A stretch of 64,000 nucleotides of DNA from a virus. The DNA lies in the IMG/VR virus record IMGVR_UViG_3300025117_000050, positions 32,702-96,701 of that record. The stretch is one strand, 5' to 3'. Below the pieces are notes generated by a model. That model made no database searches. It worked only from the letters and a program-made list of their open reading frames with translations, and was not told where the DNA came from. Every line of letters starts with the position of its first letter. The stretch's first letter is position 1. The translations under genes were made by a program, and so were the position numbers. Shown here in pieces: positions 22,965 to 32,189 of this stretch.

Positions 22965-23390
22965 ATGAACGACAATGATAATATTACTAGTATTTTTAGA
23001 GGAACAGTAGCAAGAAAAATATTTAGAGTTGTAAATAGATATTCACAATATAATATATACCATGATAAACCATACATACAAGGATATAAAGAGTTTATTA
23101 AACATGATATATTTTATAAGTGTGAAATAGAAAGACCACCGTTTGAAGCAGGTGAAAAGGTTTATATAAATGATCTTGATTTAACAGTTACAATTAAAGA
23201 AGCAATTAGAAGTACAAATGGAGAATATGTTTATAATACAGATTATTATTATGATATTATTGAAGATGAAAAAACTAAAGAATCTAAAATAGAAGCAGAA
23301 AAAATGTTAAAAGAAGAATTAATTAAATATAATGAATGTTTATCACAGCAATTAAAGCGAAATAAAAAGTGGTATCAGTTTTGGAAATAA
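22965..23390 (+). CDS. Hypothetical protein, paralogue of the 24 kb gene
   Basis: 141 residues. The segment GEKVYINDLDLTVTIKEAIRST and the following IIEDEKTKES closely parallel residues of the larger protein ending at 24882 (GEKIYINKLDVNITIEDTIKNT). This is therefore a duplicated family. Aaaggag site present. Function unknown. Confidence 0.65.
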   Translation: MNDNDNITSIFRGTVARKIFRVVNRYSQYNIYHDKPYIQGYKEFIKHDIFYKCEIERPPFEAGEKVYINDLDLTVTIKEAIRSTNGEYVYNTDYYYDIIEDEKTKESKIEAEKMLKEELIKYNECLSQQLKRNKKWYQFWK

Positions 23391-23405
23391 ATAGGAGGTA
23401 TACAT

Positions 23406-23795
23406 ATGACTAGAGAAGAAACAATTAATAAAATAAATGAAGTAAAAGCAATGAATTTACCACATATGAGTTATGCAAAACTAAAAGAATATTATGGTAA
23501 AATATCAGGATTCAAAGAAACAGAAGAAAATATTATAATAATGGATGAATATTTAAATAATTATCTCGATCCTAAAAATAAAGCATTTGAAAATGGATGT
23601 TGGTTTTGTGGTAATAAAGATGTATATTTATCTTGGGGAATAATTCATGGTGTCGCACATTCCAATTGTTGTGGATTATCATATAAGTGTTATCATTATT
23701 CAGATGATATTTGTGAAGATAAAAAGTTGTTTAATGGTAGAATAGATATAATTCTTCAATATCATCCTGATGGGTTTGAGATTGATGAAGAATGA
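23406..23795 (+). CDS. Hypothetical protein with Cys-rich C-terminal half
   Basis: 129 residues. A helical first half is followed by CWFCGNKDVYL and CCGLSYKCYHYSDDIC, a likely metal site. An aggagg site precedes the ATG. Function unknown. Confidence 0.65.
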   Translation: MTREETINKINEVKAMNLPHMSYAKLKEYYGKISGFKETEENIIIMDEYLNNYLDPKNKAFENGCWFCGNKDVYLSWGIIHGVAHSNCCGLSYKCYHYSDDICEDKKLFNGRIDIILQYHPDGFEIDEE

Positions 23796-23834
23796 TGAAG
23801 AATAATGAATAATATGGAAAGGAAGAATATTATT

Positions 23835-23981
23835 ATGCTCAAACAATTAGTAGAAAACATTAAAAATGCCAAAACAAATGAAGATATTAAGAAAGTATTG
23901 TGTGAAATGTATGTGGTAATACTATTGGATTCAAAAGTTAGAAAAGAATTTGATGAGTATATTAATAAAAATACATATTAA
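23835..23981 (+). CDS. 48-residue helical microprotein
   Basis: ATG with ggaaagg upstream. Predominantly helical (LVENIKNAKTNEDIKKVL). Overlaps the candidate start of the next gene. Confidence 0.5.
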   Translation: MLKQLVENIKNAKTNEDIKKVLCEMYVVILLDSKVRKEFDEYINKNTY

Positions 23982-24882
23982 GATTAAAGGAGTGGCAGTC
24001 TTATTTATACATAAGAATATTTTTAAAGGAAAAGTATTAAGAAAAATATATTCTATAAGAAAAAATACATGCACTGAAAAAATTACACAAGAAGAATTTG
24101 TAGAATATAAAATATTAAATGAACGTGAAGAAGATAAAATCTATAGAATTGGAGAAAAAATTTATATCAACAAATTAGATGTAAATATTACAATTGAAGA
24201 TACAATTAAAAATACAAATAATGAATATATTTATTATACTAATTACATAAGTATAATCGAAGATGAAAAAAGTAAATTATCAGAACAAGAAACAAATAAA
24301 ATAATAAAAGAATATTTAGATATGGTTAAAAAGAAAGATAAAGAAAGAGAAGAAAGAATTAAACAATCAATGATTGAACCTATTAAAGAAGTAATGACAA
24401 ACGGATATTATTATATTGCTAGAGGTTATTTTAGTTACTGTGGAATACAAAAACCATATCTAACGCAAAGTATAATTGAAGCATATGATTTTAGTTGTCG
24501 TCATGATTATATTGATCATAGAAATTTATCTATAGACATTAGGTTTATGTTAGAAAAATATAGTATTCCAGATAAATTTGAATATAAAAAAATATACGAA
24601 AATGTATTTAATGAATTATGCGAAAAAGAAGGAAAATATATTGGAGAAAATGGATTACATGATTTTTATCCATATTATAAGAAAGATAATAAAGTGTATA
24701 CATATAAAGATTTAAATAAAACAAGAAATACAATATTACGCGCAACTGCAATTATAGAAGGGCAAGGATTTATGATTAAACATGGTTCCAAAGTAATAAG
24801 AAAAATAACAAAAAACAATTGTAATAATATAAATATGTATGCATTTAATTACTTAATTAAAATTTGTGATTATAATTTTTAA
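23950..24882 (+). CDS. Hypothetical protein, larger paralogue of the 22965 gene; start unclear
   Basis: Up to 310 residues. Its N-terminal 110 residues mirror the 22965 protein (IFKGKVLRKIYS, GEKIYINKLDVNITIEDT, SIIEDEKSK). The rest is a unique alpha/beta domain. The start is doubtful: the ATGs at 23950 and 23953 lie inside the previous gene without a site. The only strong site (aaaggag, 23986-23992) is followed by no standard in-frame start at proper spacing, so a non-AUG start near 24001-24007 is possible. Confidence 0.6.
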   Translation: MMSILIKIHIKIKGVAVLFIHKNIFKGKVLRKIYSIRKNTCTEKITQEEFVEYKILNEREEDKIYRIGEKIYINKLDVNITIEDTIKNTNNEYIYYTNYISIIEDEKSKLSEQETNKIIKEYLDMVKKKDKEREERIKQSMIEPIKEVMTNGYYYIARGYFSYCGIQKPYLTQSIIEAYDFSCRHDYIDHRNLSIDIRFMLEKYSIPDKFEYKKIYENVFNELCEKEGKYIGENGLHDFYPYYKKDNKVYTYKDLNKTRNTILRATAIIEGQGFMIKHGSKVIRKITKNNCNNINMYAFNYLIKICDYNF

Positions 24883-24922
24883 AAAATATTATATTATATA
24901 TTATTGAAAAGGAGAATATATT

Positions 24923-25084
24923 ATGAAAATTTTAATTGGTTATTGTAAATAATGTGGTTCACCTGTTTATAATACTGACGAATTAATTCCTGATTACAAA
25001 AATGTATTTGAATGTTCTAATTGTAGTCAACCACATGCAAAAGATGAATTGTGGGATGAAGTGCCATATTATATTGAGAAATAA
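24923..25084 (+). pseudogene. Zinc-ribbon microprotein with TAA inside its first CxxC
   Basis: An aaaggag site leads to an ATG and MKILIGYCK, then TAA (24950-24952), then CGSPVYNTDELIPD and CSNCSQPH to TAA at 25082. The stop occupies an x position of the CxxC knuckle, so the intact protein would be a four-cysteine ribbon. One base change restores it. Confidence 0.6.
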
Positions 25085-25133
25085 TTTAATGAATTGTCAC
25101 TTCTGTAATAATATTAGAAAGGAGGTTAGTAAT

Positions 25134-25454
25134 CTGAAAGGAAAAATTAAATTAAAACTACATGATAGAGATTATACTAAATGGTTAGAAATATATCTTA
25201 AAATGGAAGATGAATGGTTTTATTGGCATTCTGGTACTATTGTTAGTCATTGGGATAAGACAGAGGAAGAATTCTATGATGCAGTAATTAAATATCTATC
25301 AGATGTTAATAATATAAAAATGTCTGGAGAAGAATTAATGAGAGAGGTTATTGAAAATAAAATGAAAAATGCAAAAAATAATAATAAAGATAAAATAGTA
25401 AAAGATATGTTAAAGAAACTTAAAGAACCAATTGAGATTGAAGTGAAAATGTAA
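25134..25454 (+). CDS. Hypothetical protein, probable CTG start
   Basis: 106 residues from CTG at 25134, which lies eight bases after a perfect aaaggagg. No ATG, GTG or TTG is in frame at a sensible distance; the upstream ATG at 25002 lies in the previous gene without a site. The sequence KLKLHDRDYTKWLEIYLKME then an acidic/basic helical tail. Function unknown. Confidence 0.5.
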   Translation: MKGKIKLKLHDRDYTKWLEIYLKMEDEWFYWHSGTIVSHWDKTEEEFYDAVIKYLSDVNNIKMSGEELMREVIENKMKNAKNNNKDKIVKDMLKKLKEPIEIEVKM

Positions 25455-25492
25455 TAGTATAAAAAATAAATATAATAAAGGAGACATGTATT

Positions 25493-26345
25493 ATGAATTT
25501 AAATCACAAGGGTAGAAAAGTAAGGATTATCAACACTAAAGGTTTCATCAGAGATGATTATAAATATTTAGAAAAGTATATTGATCAAACAGGAATCATC
25601 AGATATGATTATGGGAAAGGTAGTGAACATAGATTATCAATTAAATTTGATGATGAAATATTAGATAATATAAATGATAATAATGGAAGATTATGTTTTA
25701 GGATTGATAGTGTTGAGTTTATTGATGATACATATGTGAAACCTTTAGAAAATGATAGTAAATTAAATATAAATCATGCTAAATTAGGTGATATTGTAGA
25801 ATTATCAAATGGTTTAAAAATGGAAATATGTGAAGATGAAAAATATCCACAATGCTATAGGACAGTGGATATATCTACAAAAGAAAATGTAACAACAATA
25901 ATATCAAAACATAGTTTGAAAACATATTGTATAGGTAATAAAGTTTGGGGGATATGGTTCAGATAAATTTAAAATAGTAAATATTAAACGTGAAGAACAA
26001 AAAGTTAAAAACAAAGATATTAAAGAAAAGAAAAATAAATTAGAATCAAAAACAAAACAAAAACCAACAAATAAAGTATATACATATGAAATGATGCCAC
26101 ATAAAATCAATTGGAAAATAACGCATAATGGTGAAATCATAAATCAAACGATTGATTCAGGCAATGAATCATATAAATTAATTATCAATGGAAATACTAC
26201 TATTGTTATTTTAGATGATGGATGCAAGGGTGTGGCAAAATGTTTACCTAGTAATGAGTATGATTTGGATAAAGGTGTAGATATCGCTTATACAAAAGCA
26301 ATTATTAAGAGTAATCAGAAAAAGTTAAAAGGATTAGTTAGATAA
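25493..26345 (+). pseudogene. SH3-like-domain protein split by a frameshift at a G run
   Basis: The first frame (ATG 25493, to TAA 25964) carries a domain also found in the 28547 gene (KVRIINTKGFI, YIDQTGIIRYDY, CFRIDSVEFID). It ends abnormally as VWGIWFR. Removing one G from the ggggg at 25947-25951 would give VWGYGSDKFKIVNIKREE and an open frame to TAA at 26343. That makes one protein of about 283 residues. The downstream part alone has ATG 26091 but no ribosome site. Confidence 0.6.
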
Positions 26346-26367
26346 AATAATTAATTAAAATAAAATT

Positions 26368-26610
26368 ATGAAAAATTTAGGTAAAGAAGCGAAAGATAAA
26401 ATTACAGGATTTGAAGGTATCATTATTGGTAAGATTAATTATTTATTCGGTTGTGCTCAATATGGAATTGCACCAAAAAGCAAAGATGGAAAAATAAATG
26501 ATACTAATTGGTTTGACGAAGGAAGAATTGAAATTATCGGGAATGGTATTGTTCCTGAAGAAGTTAAGGTAGAAAAGAATGGTGGAGTGAATAGGGATTG
26601 TCCTAGATAG
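26368..26610 (+). CDS. Small SH3-like phage protein
   Basis: 80 residues: NLGKEAKDKITGFEGIIIGK, then FGCAQYGIAPK and WFDEGRIEI, a pattern of a widespread short phage protein. No ribosome site is visible before the ATG, so it may depend on translation of the preceding gene. Confidence 0.6.
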   Translation: MKNLGKEAKDKITGFEGIIIGKINYLFGCAQYGIAPKSKDGKINDTNWFDEGRIEIIGNGIVPEEVKVEKNGGVNRDCPR

Positions 26611-26614
26611 GTAC

Positions 26615-26643
26615 TTGACAGAATATAAATATAATCGTATAAT
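26615..26643 (+). promoter_or_regulatory. Consensus promoter
   Basis: TTGACA (26615-26620), 17-base spacer, TATAAT (26638-26643), a perfect match 48 bases before the ATG at 26691. Confidence 0.75.
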
Positions 26644-26690
26644 ATAATCAGTTATTAAATAATAAAACTTACGAAAGGAGGAAAATACAT

Positions 26691-26909
26691 ATGATTGATA
26701 TAGAACATAAAAACGAACCTAAAGTTAAAATTGATTTTGCTTACACTGACGAATTCGACAATAATAGTAGACTTATCAAAACACTTATGAAAGTAGATTC
26801 AAACATTCAAACTCAATTAGAATTATTAATAGAAGAATTTAAATGTTTTTTAATGGGTGTTGGATTTTCGCCTGAAACAGTTGATGCTATACAGATTGTA
26901 GAGAATTAG
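26691..26909 (+). CDS. Small acidic phage protein
   Basis: 72 residues, cgaaaggagg site. C-terminal helix with FLMGVGFSPETVDAIQIVEN. First gene after a perfect promoter. Function unknown. Confidence 0.6.
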   Translation: MIDIEHKNEPKVKIDFAYTDEFDNNSRLIKTLMKVDSNIQTQLELLIEEFKCFLMGVGFSPETVDAIQIVEN

Positions 26910-26932
26910 ATTAAATATTAGAAAGGATAAAT

Positions 26933-27184
26933 ATGAATAAAATTATATTTGAAAATGGTAGTGAAGTAAAAATAGTTGAATCTGCATCTACTTTTAGAAG
27001 TAAGAGAAGTGAATTGATTAGTTTTTATTGTACAGAATGTAGAGATATGCATATAGATGTTCCTATATCAGAAATGTTGCATATTAAAGATGATATTTTT
27101 ATATGTAAAACAAGTTTTGAAAATAATTTATATCAATATTTTACTGAAGAATCATATTTATATTTACCACCGAAAGAAAATTAA
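26933..27184 (+). CDS. Small protein with one CxxC
   Basis: 83 residues, gaaagga site. FYCTECRDMHIDVP is a half ribbon and a further Cys follows (IFICKTS). Function unknown. Confidence 0.55.
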   Translation: MNKIIFENGSEVKIVESASTFRSKRSELISFYCTECRDMHIDVPISEMLHIKDDIFICKTSFENNLYQYFTEESYLYLPPKEN

Positions 27185-27243
27185 GTTGTTATCAATCTTA
27201 TCTTTGGTTTTAATTTAATAAACAAAAAAAGGAGAAAATGAAT

Positions 27244-27495
27244 ATGTATAAAATTAAAATAGAAAATAATAATAATTCTAAAAAAATAGAAATACCAGAA
27301 ACACCATTCTTTCTATCTCATTGTGATGGTAAAAGTTATTATATTGTTTCAAAAAATTCAGATAAAGATAGATATTTATTAACTGCTGTTGACAATGGAA
27401 TTACATATGATAATAATTATGTAGGAAAACAAGTTTATAATAATTTAAATAATGGCACTTGGATATTGCATGAATCTAAAATTGTAATAATTTAA
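27244..27495 (+). CDS. Small beta-rich phage protein
   Basis: 83 residues from the ATG at 27244 (nine bases after aaaaggag; the ATG at 27238 is closer than usual). Contains CDGKSYYIVSKNSDKDRYLL and a Trp-rich end. Function unknown. Confidence 0.55.
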   Translation: MYKIKIENNNNSKKIEIPETPFFLSHCDGKSYYIVSKNSDKDRYLLTAVDNGITYDNNYVGKQVYNNLNNGTWILHESKIVII

Positions 27496-27519
27496 TAAAC
27501 AAAAAAAGAGATTGAAAAT

Positions 27520-28275
27520 ATGTACGATTATTATGAAGAACCACCTTATTATGAACCAACTTTAGCGGATGAAATTTTAATAGAATATCAACAAAAAATG
27601 AAAGATGCTTTGTTAGATAGTGTTAAGTCACAAATTGAGAATATCAAGGATGAAAATGTAAGATTAAAAGAAGAAAATGGAAACTATAAACAACGTGAAA
27701 GAGATATTATAAATAAAGAAAATGATTTAAAATACAAAGAAGAAAATCTTAAAAGAGAAGTTACTAATGAATTTTATCAAAGTAATATTGGTGATACTTT
27801 AAAGCAATATGTAGAAGAGTGTGAAGTATGGTTTGCTGATATAAATCGTTATCAAAATGAAAAATGTAATTTATGTAACGAAGAAAGAAAATTAGTTGCA
27901 AATTTTCCAAATGGTGAAATTATTAAAACTGCATGTGCTTGTGCAAAAATGTTAAGTAAATATGTTCCTGCTATAAGCACAACTACAATGATTAAATTTA
28001 GTAAACGAGATAGTAGGTATTCTTCAGAAAGAATATTTTATTTTAGTAGAAGTTATTCTCCTAATAATGATAGAAATAGTTATGATTATGATTATCAAGA
28101 ATTTAAAATATATCATGTTGTTAATGAATTTAATGAAAGTATTATTGAATTGCATAAAAATAAATCATATGGCGAGAGACTAGGATTTAAAAGCAAAGAA
28201 GAATGTCAGAAGTATTGTGACTGGCTGAATAAAAAAGATGATAATTGCGAAGAAATTGAATTAGATGATGAATAA
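27520..28275 (+). CDS. Coiled-coil and zinc-site protein
   Basis: 251 residues. An acidic tyrosine-rich start (YDYYEEPPYYEP) is followed by a coiled coil (about 25-95, QKMKDALLDSVKSQIENIKD and onward). Then comes CNLCNEERKLV and CACAK, which may bind metal, and a beta-rich tail. The site is weak (aaaagag). Similar coiled-coil/Cys proteins occur in phage early regions; function unknown. Confidence 0.65.
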   Translation: MYDYYEEPPYYEPTLADEILIEYQQKMKDALLDSVKSQIENIKDENVRLKEENGNYKQRERDIINKENDLKYKEENLKREVTNEFYQSNIGDTLKQYVEECEVWFADINRYQNEKCNLCNEERKLVANFPNGEIIKTACACAKMLSKYVPAISTTTMIKFSKRDSRYSSERIFYFSRSYSPNNDRNSYDYDYQEFKIYHVVNEFNESIIELHKNKSYGERLGFKSKEECQKYCDWLNKKDDNCEEIELDDE

Positions 28276-28290
28276 AAGGAGCATAAATAC

Positions 28291-28497
28291 ATGATCGTTA
28301 AAATAGGAAACACTTATTACAATTCCACAGAACAATTAATATTACTAATACTTAGCAAAGAAGAAAAATCTCATATTGCTAATATGGAAGAAAATAAAAA
28401 GAAATATTTATCTTTTCCTAGTGATTATAATATAAATAATGCTAAGATGATTTTAGAAAATGTACCTGAGTGGATACTTAAGTGTATTGATTGTTAG
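28291..28497 (+). CDS. Small phage protein
   Basis: 68 residues; aaaggag site. KIGNTYYNSTEQLILLILSKEEKSHIAN then a helix ending with two cysteines (CIDC). Function unknown. Confidence 0.55.
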   Translation: MIVKIGNTYYNSTEQLILLILSKEEKSHIANMEENKKKYLSFPSDYNINNAKMILENVPEWILKCIDC

Positions 28498-28546
28498 AAT
28501 ATAAAAATAAATAAGGTATAAAATAAATAGTAAAGGAGAATATATT

Positions 28547-29116
28547 ATGTCAGAATATATAGATAAAGTAGTAAAAGTAATAAATACAGATGGATTTCAA
28601 TTTCAAGACAGTAATGAATTAGAAATGTACATAGGTAAAATAGGAATAATTAAAATTGATCATAATTATGGATTTAGAAATAGATTTATTGTAGAATTTT
28701 ATGATAAAAATGTAAATGATATTGATAATCAAAAAGGTAAAATATGTTTTGCTATAGATAATTTAGAGTTTATAGGTAAAAATGAAGAAAAAGATAAAGA
28801 AGATGTAAATGATAATACTTTACCAGATGATAATATAAATAAAAATAATTTGCAAGACATAATTAAACAAATGCTAAATGTAATAGGTGACTACGAAGGA
28901 AGTAAAATATCAATGGGTATTTGGCCTCCAAATGAAATATATTTTTTAGTTTATGAAACTGAAGCATTAATTGAAATAGATAAAAAAGAAAAATGTGCTT
29001 ATTTAAATACTGATACAATGACACATCATTTGACTAGTAGTATGTTAGATGAATTGAATCAGATTGTTAAAATAATTGATGATAATATTGATGTTATTTT
29101 AGAGTGTGTAAAATAG
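28547..29116 (+). CDS. SH3-like-domain protein with helical C-terminus
   Basis: 189 residues. The first 85 residues parallel the 25493 gene (KVVKVINTDGF, MYIGKIGIIKIDH, CFAIDNLEFIG), showing a duplicated domain. The second half, after an acidic linker, contains GDYEGSKISMGIWPPNEIYF and a helical end. Intact here, unlike its paralogue. Function unknown. Confidence 0.65.
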   Translation: MSEYIDKVVKVINTDGFQFQDSNELEMYIGKIGIIKIDHNYGFRNRFIVEFYDKNVNDIDNQKGKICFAIDNLEFIGKNEEKDKEDVNDNTLPDDNINKNNLQDIIKQMLNVIGDYEGSKISMGIWPPNEIYFLVYETEALIEIDKKEKCAYLNTDTMTHHLTSSMLDELNQIVKIIDDNIDVILECVK

Positions 29117-29177
29117 TAATACATTATAACGTATTATTATTAAATAAAATATAAAAAAGAAAAGGAGAAATGAAAAC

Positions 29178-29495
29178 ATGAACGAATTATTAACTAGTTT
29201 ATTGGAGAATCCAGAGGCATTAAAAGAAATGATTAAAGAACAAGTAGGTCAGTACAAACCATTAGTTTATATGATTGGGACAGAATTATTAGAAGTTTAT
29301 AAAGACTTCGCAAATAATACTGAATATTTTATTGTCAAAGCAAAAGTAAGAAAGAATCAATTTGATGCATATGTTGAAGTAGGATTTACAAAAGAACAAG
29401 CAATGATGTTTTTACTTGCTGATATGGATAGTATGAAAAAATCAATTAGTAATGTTACAAACAGTGTAGGGAATAAGAGTAAAAAAGAAAAATAA
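29178..29495 (+). CDS. Small conserved phage protein
   Basis: 105 residues, aaaaggag site. A helical start (LLTSLLENPEALKEMI) is followed by a beta segment (YFIVKAKVRKNQFDAYVEVG) and a helix (TKEQAMMFLLADMDSM). The pattern is familiar from Firmicute phages but no function is known to me. A hairpin follows. Confidence 0.65.
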   Translation: MNELLTSLLENPEALKEMIKEQVGQYKPLVYMIGTELLEVYKDFANNTEYFIVKAKVRKNQFDAYVEVGFTKEQAMMFLLADMDSMKKSISNVTNSVGNKSKKEK

Positions 29496-29508
29496 AATGA
29501 TACATATT

Positions 29509-29546
29509 ATATGTTGTGGTTGATGTCTATTATAACCACAACATAT
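29509..29546 (+). terminator. Intergenic stem-loop
   Basis: A perfect 13-bp stem (atatgttgtggtt with aaccacaacatat) lies 14 bases after the preceding stop codon. It shares the word acatatagt with the hairpins at 30771 and 41444. Confidence 0.6.
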
Positions 29547-29606
29547 AGTTAAATGTTTGAATAAAATGAATGTTTTGAGATGAAACTAAAAAGGAGTAGA
29601 AATAAT

Positions 29607-30037
29607 ATGTCATTAAAACACTACAAATATAATAATAACCAATGTATTATTAATAATCATTCAGAATCATAAAATTATTAAAATGGTTTTTACATCATGG
29701 AGCAGAAAATTATTGTGGTGGAGATATTCCAATGTTTAATAATTTATATGATATGTTAGATGAATTAGATGTAATATATAAGAATTTTAATTATGAAAGT
29801 GACAATGAAGATGATTCTTATCTAATAAATGATGTTTCTGAATTAGAAGAATTCTTATTAAATAATATTAATGAAAATACATTAATTCCATCAGAAGATG
29901 AATATCCTATATTAGTATCATGGTATAGAGTGGAAAGTTTTGATAGACATGGAGATGTTAGTATTAAATTAATGAATTTTACTTCTATGAAGGAAATTAA
30001 AAGTGTGAATGATTTTATTGATGAATATAAAAAATAA
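29607..30037 (+). pseudogene. Acidic small gene with a one-base deletion
   Basis: ATG 29607 (aaaggag site) reads 21 codons to TAA 29670. The next frame over encodes KLLKWFLHHGAENYCGGDIP leading into the frame at 29732, which runs intact to 30037. Adding one base near 29667 (tcat to tcatc) joins the two as SESSKLLKWFLHHG. The 3' part (101 residues from ATG 29732) has no ribosome site of its own. Confidence 0.55.
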
Positions 30038-30062
30038 ATAGAATGGAGAAATAATATAAAAC

Positions 30063-30326
30063 ATGAATAAAAACTTTATAATCGAATGTATTGATATCGT
30101 AGAACAAATAAAATTAAATTCAATAGTAGCAATAACTAAGGATAACGAAGAATTAAAATATCAACTTAAATATGATGAAGAATTTAAAGATTTAAATTTA
30201 GAATGTTTAGACAAAGAAAATGAAATATGGGATTTTGGTGATACGATAGAAAATGTTAAAGAAGGGTTAGTATGTGATGCTGTTAGATATAAATATCAGA
30301 AAATAAGATTAATAAAGGAGGATTAA
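30063..30326 (+). CDS. Small phage protein
   Basis: 87 residues. The site (atggagaaat) is weak and distant. Beta-rich with NSIVAITKDNEELKYQLKYD. Function unknown. Confidence 0.55.
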   Translation: MNKNFIIECIDIVEQIKLNSIVAITKDNEELKYQLKYDEEFKDLNLECLDKENEIWDFGDTIENVKEGLVCDAVRYKYQKIRLIKED

Positions 30327-30330
30327 TATT

Positions 30331-30495
30331 ATGATTGATAAATCATGTTATACTTGTAAAAGTGCTAATTTATCAAAGGACAAATTTCCTTGCAATAAAT
30401 GTCATAATCAGAATAATTGGAGTTATAGATTCGATGTTCAATTATTATGTTTAGTCGGAGTAGGTATAATAGTTGCTGGATTTATATTGTTATAG
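30331..30495 (+). CDS. Zinc-ribbon peptide with membrane tail
   Basis: 54 residues; aaaggagg site. CYTCKSANLSKDKFPCNKC forms a ribbon in the first half, and a single membrane helix (LLCLVGVGIIVAGFILL) makes up the end. It is probably a tail-anchored phage microprotein. Confidence 0.55.
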   Translation: MIDKSCYTCKSANLSKDKFPCNKCHNQNNWSYRFDVQLLCLVGVGIIVAGFILL

Positions 30496-30535
30496 TAATA
30501 ATAAAATAAGTTAATAAGGAGGAATAATACATAAT

Positions 30536-30763
30536 ATGAAAGTTAAAATTTTAAAAATTAAGAATAGTATTTCTAAAAGAAAAATTGGAGAAATAATTGA
30601 AGCAAAGAGACTTTATGAATTAACCAATGAAGAATTAGAAGAATCTATAGGTTATATTCCTAATGATGAATCGTTATGGGAGAAGAATGATATATTTATC
30701 CATGAAGAAGGAAATTATTATGTATATATGCTTGAAAATGAAATAGAGATTATTGGAGAATAA
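30536..30763 (+). CDS. Small SH3-like phage protein
   Basis: 75 residues; aaggagg site. KVKILKIKNSISKRKIGEII and a final YYVYMLENEIEIIGE suggest a small beta barrel. Function unknown. Last gene before the hairpin and the methyltransferase gene. Confidence 0.6.
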   Translation: MKVKILKIKNSISKRKIGEIIEAKRLYELTNEELEESIGYIPNDESLWEKNDIFIHEEGNYYVYMLENEIEIIGE

Positions 30764-30770
30764 TTTTATT

Positions 30771-30814
30771 ACTACATATAGTTATTATTATATTATTAAA
30801 TAACTATATGTAGT
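30771..30814. terminator. Long AT-rich stem-loop before the methyltransferase gene
   Basis: A perfect 16-bp stem (actacatatagttatt with aataactatatgtagt) has a 12-base loop. It is preceded by ttttatt and followed by aaaata, so it could terminate in both directions. The core actacatatagt recurs at 41444-41489. Confidence 0.65.
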
Positions 30815-30836
30815 AAAATATTCACATAGAAAAGAG

Positions 30837-32189
30837 ATGATTATTATAGGTAGTACAATTTATAGTGACCAAAAACTCATGTATTTTCCTACACAAGAAT
30901 ATGAGACACATAGATTATTAGCATTATTAGGAGATATTCAATTAGACTATATGCAAGAAAGATATTTGAAAGAATATGTATTTAGTAAAGAAGAATATAA
31001 TGAATTATTTATACAAAGTGCTAATAGTAGTGTCCCAATGAAATTTGTTCTATACGATAAATGGTTAAAAGAAAACAAATACGATTATATTAAATCATAT
31101 TTTACTATTAAATTTGGCAGTAAGGGAAATAATACTAATAGCAATGATAATTTTCCTATTACAATTTGTGATCCATTTTCTGGAGAAGGAAATTTCTTAG
31201 ATGTATTCAAGTCATTCATCCCTAAAAATGATTATGGCAGTGATATACTATTAATTGGAAATGAATTAGAGGAAAATCGTTTTAATTTTATAAAAGAAAA
31301 TATTAATATTGATGAAAAATATAATAAATCATTTGAAGAATTGAATTTACCTACTTCTAGTTGTAGTTTAATATTGTTCAATCCTCCATATGGATCGCAA
31401 TCAAATGGCATTCGTAATGTAAAATTCTACTTAAACCAAATCTTGGAAAGAAAACTACTCTATAACCCAACCACATCAAAAGATTATAAAACAGGTTATA
31501 TGGTATTTGTTATCCGCAAAGATGATTTTCTTGATAGTTTAGATATAATCTGTCAACATTTTAATGTATTAAAAAATGCAATCTATAAAGTAAATGCAGA
31601 AGAATATGCAAAATTTAAACAATATATTTTCATTGCTAGATTAAATAATAGACCATATGATTTAAATAATATCACAGATGCAATGGATTATAAAAATAAT
31701 TATAATGACATAAAAAGAATTATTGAATCAGAACCAGAATTTGAATTGTCAATGTACAATACATATAGGATGATGAATTATCCTTATATTGATTATCAAA
31801 CTTTAAAAGAGAATTATCAATATGTAGAAGTATCAAATAATTATATAAGTAAAAATGATAGTATATGGAAATGGGTAAAGGATATTACTGAATTAAAGAA
31901 TCTTGGTGAAGAAAAACTAACTGTACCTAAACCTTTAAAATTAGGTGAGATTGCAAATATATTGGCAAGTGGAATGATTAATGGAGAAATAGATTTAGAT
32001 GGAAAAGGAAAACATGTGGTTATAGGTGGTACTAAGAGTATTGAGAAGAAAGAAGTATCAAATTATAAAGATGATAATGGAGAGAAGATTACAGAGACAA
32101 AAATAATTAAGATGAGTTTACCTTATCTTAATATTTTATGTTCAGAAAATGGAGAATTGAAGATAAAAGAGTTAGGAGAAACTGAATAA
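30837..32189 (+). CDS. Adenine-type DNA methyltransferase, DUF6094-like
   Basis: 450 residues. The SAM-binding motif is CDPFSGEGNFLDVF (about 109-122), with an acidic GNELEENRF strand (about 141-150). The catalytic motif is NPPYGS (about 181-186), the (D/N)PPY box of N6-adenine and N4-cytosine enzymes. The C-terminal 120 residues are unlike the standard family. The stop overlaps the helicase start as TAATG, so the pair is translationally coupled. Possible roles are protecting phage DNA, modification coupled to the helicase, or a defence/anti-defence pair. The start ATG has only a weak site (aaaagag). Confidence 0.8.
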   Translation: MIIIGSTIYSDQKLMYFPTQEYETHRLLALLGDIQLDYMQERYLKEYVFSKEEYNELFIQSANSSVPMKFVLYDKWLKENKYDYIKSYFTIKFGSKGNNTNSNDNFPITICDPFSGEGNFLDVFKSFIPKNDYGSDILLIGNELEENRFNFIKENINIDEKYNKSFEELNLPTSSCSLILFNPPYGSQSNGIRNVKFYLNQILERKLLYNPTTSKDYKTGYMVFVIRKDDFLDSLDIICQHFNVLKNAIYKVNAEEYAKFKQYIFIARLNNRPYDLNNITDAMDYKNNYNDIKRIIESEPEFELSMYNTYRMMNYPYIDYQTLKENYQYVEVSNNYISKNDSIWKWVKDITELKNLGEEKLTVPKPLKLGEIANILASGMINGEIDLDGKGKHVVIGGTKSIEKKEVSNYKDDNGEKITETKIIKMSLPYLNILCSENGELKIKELGETE

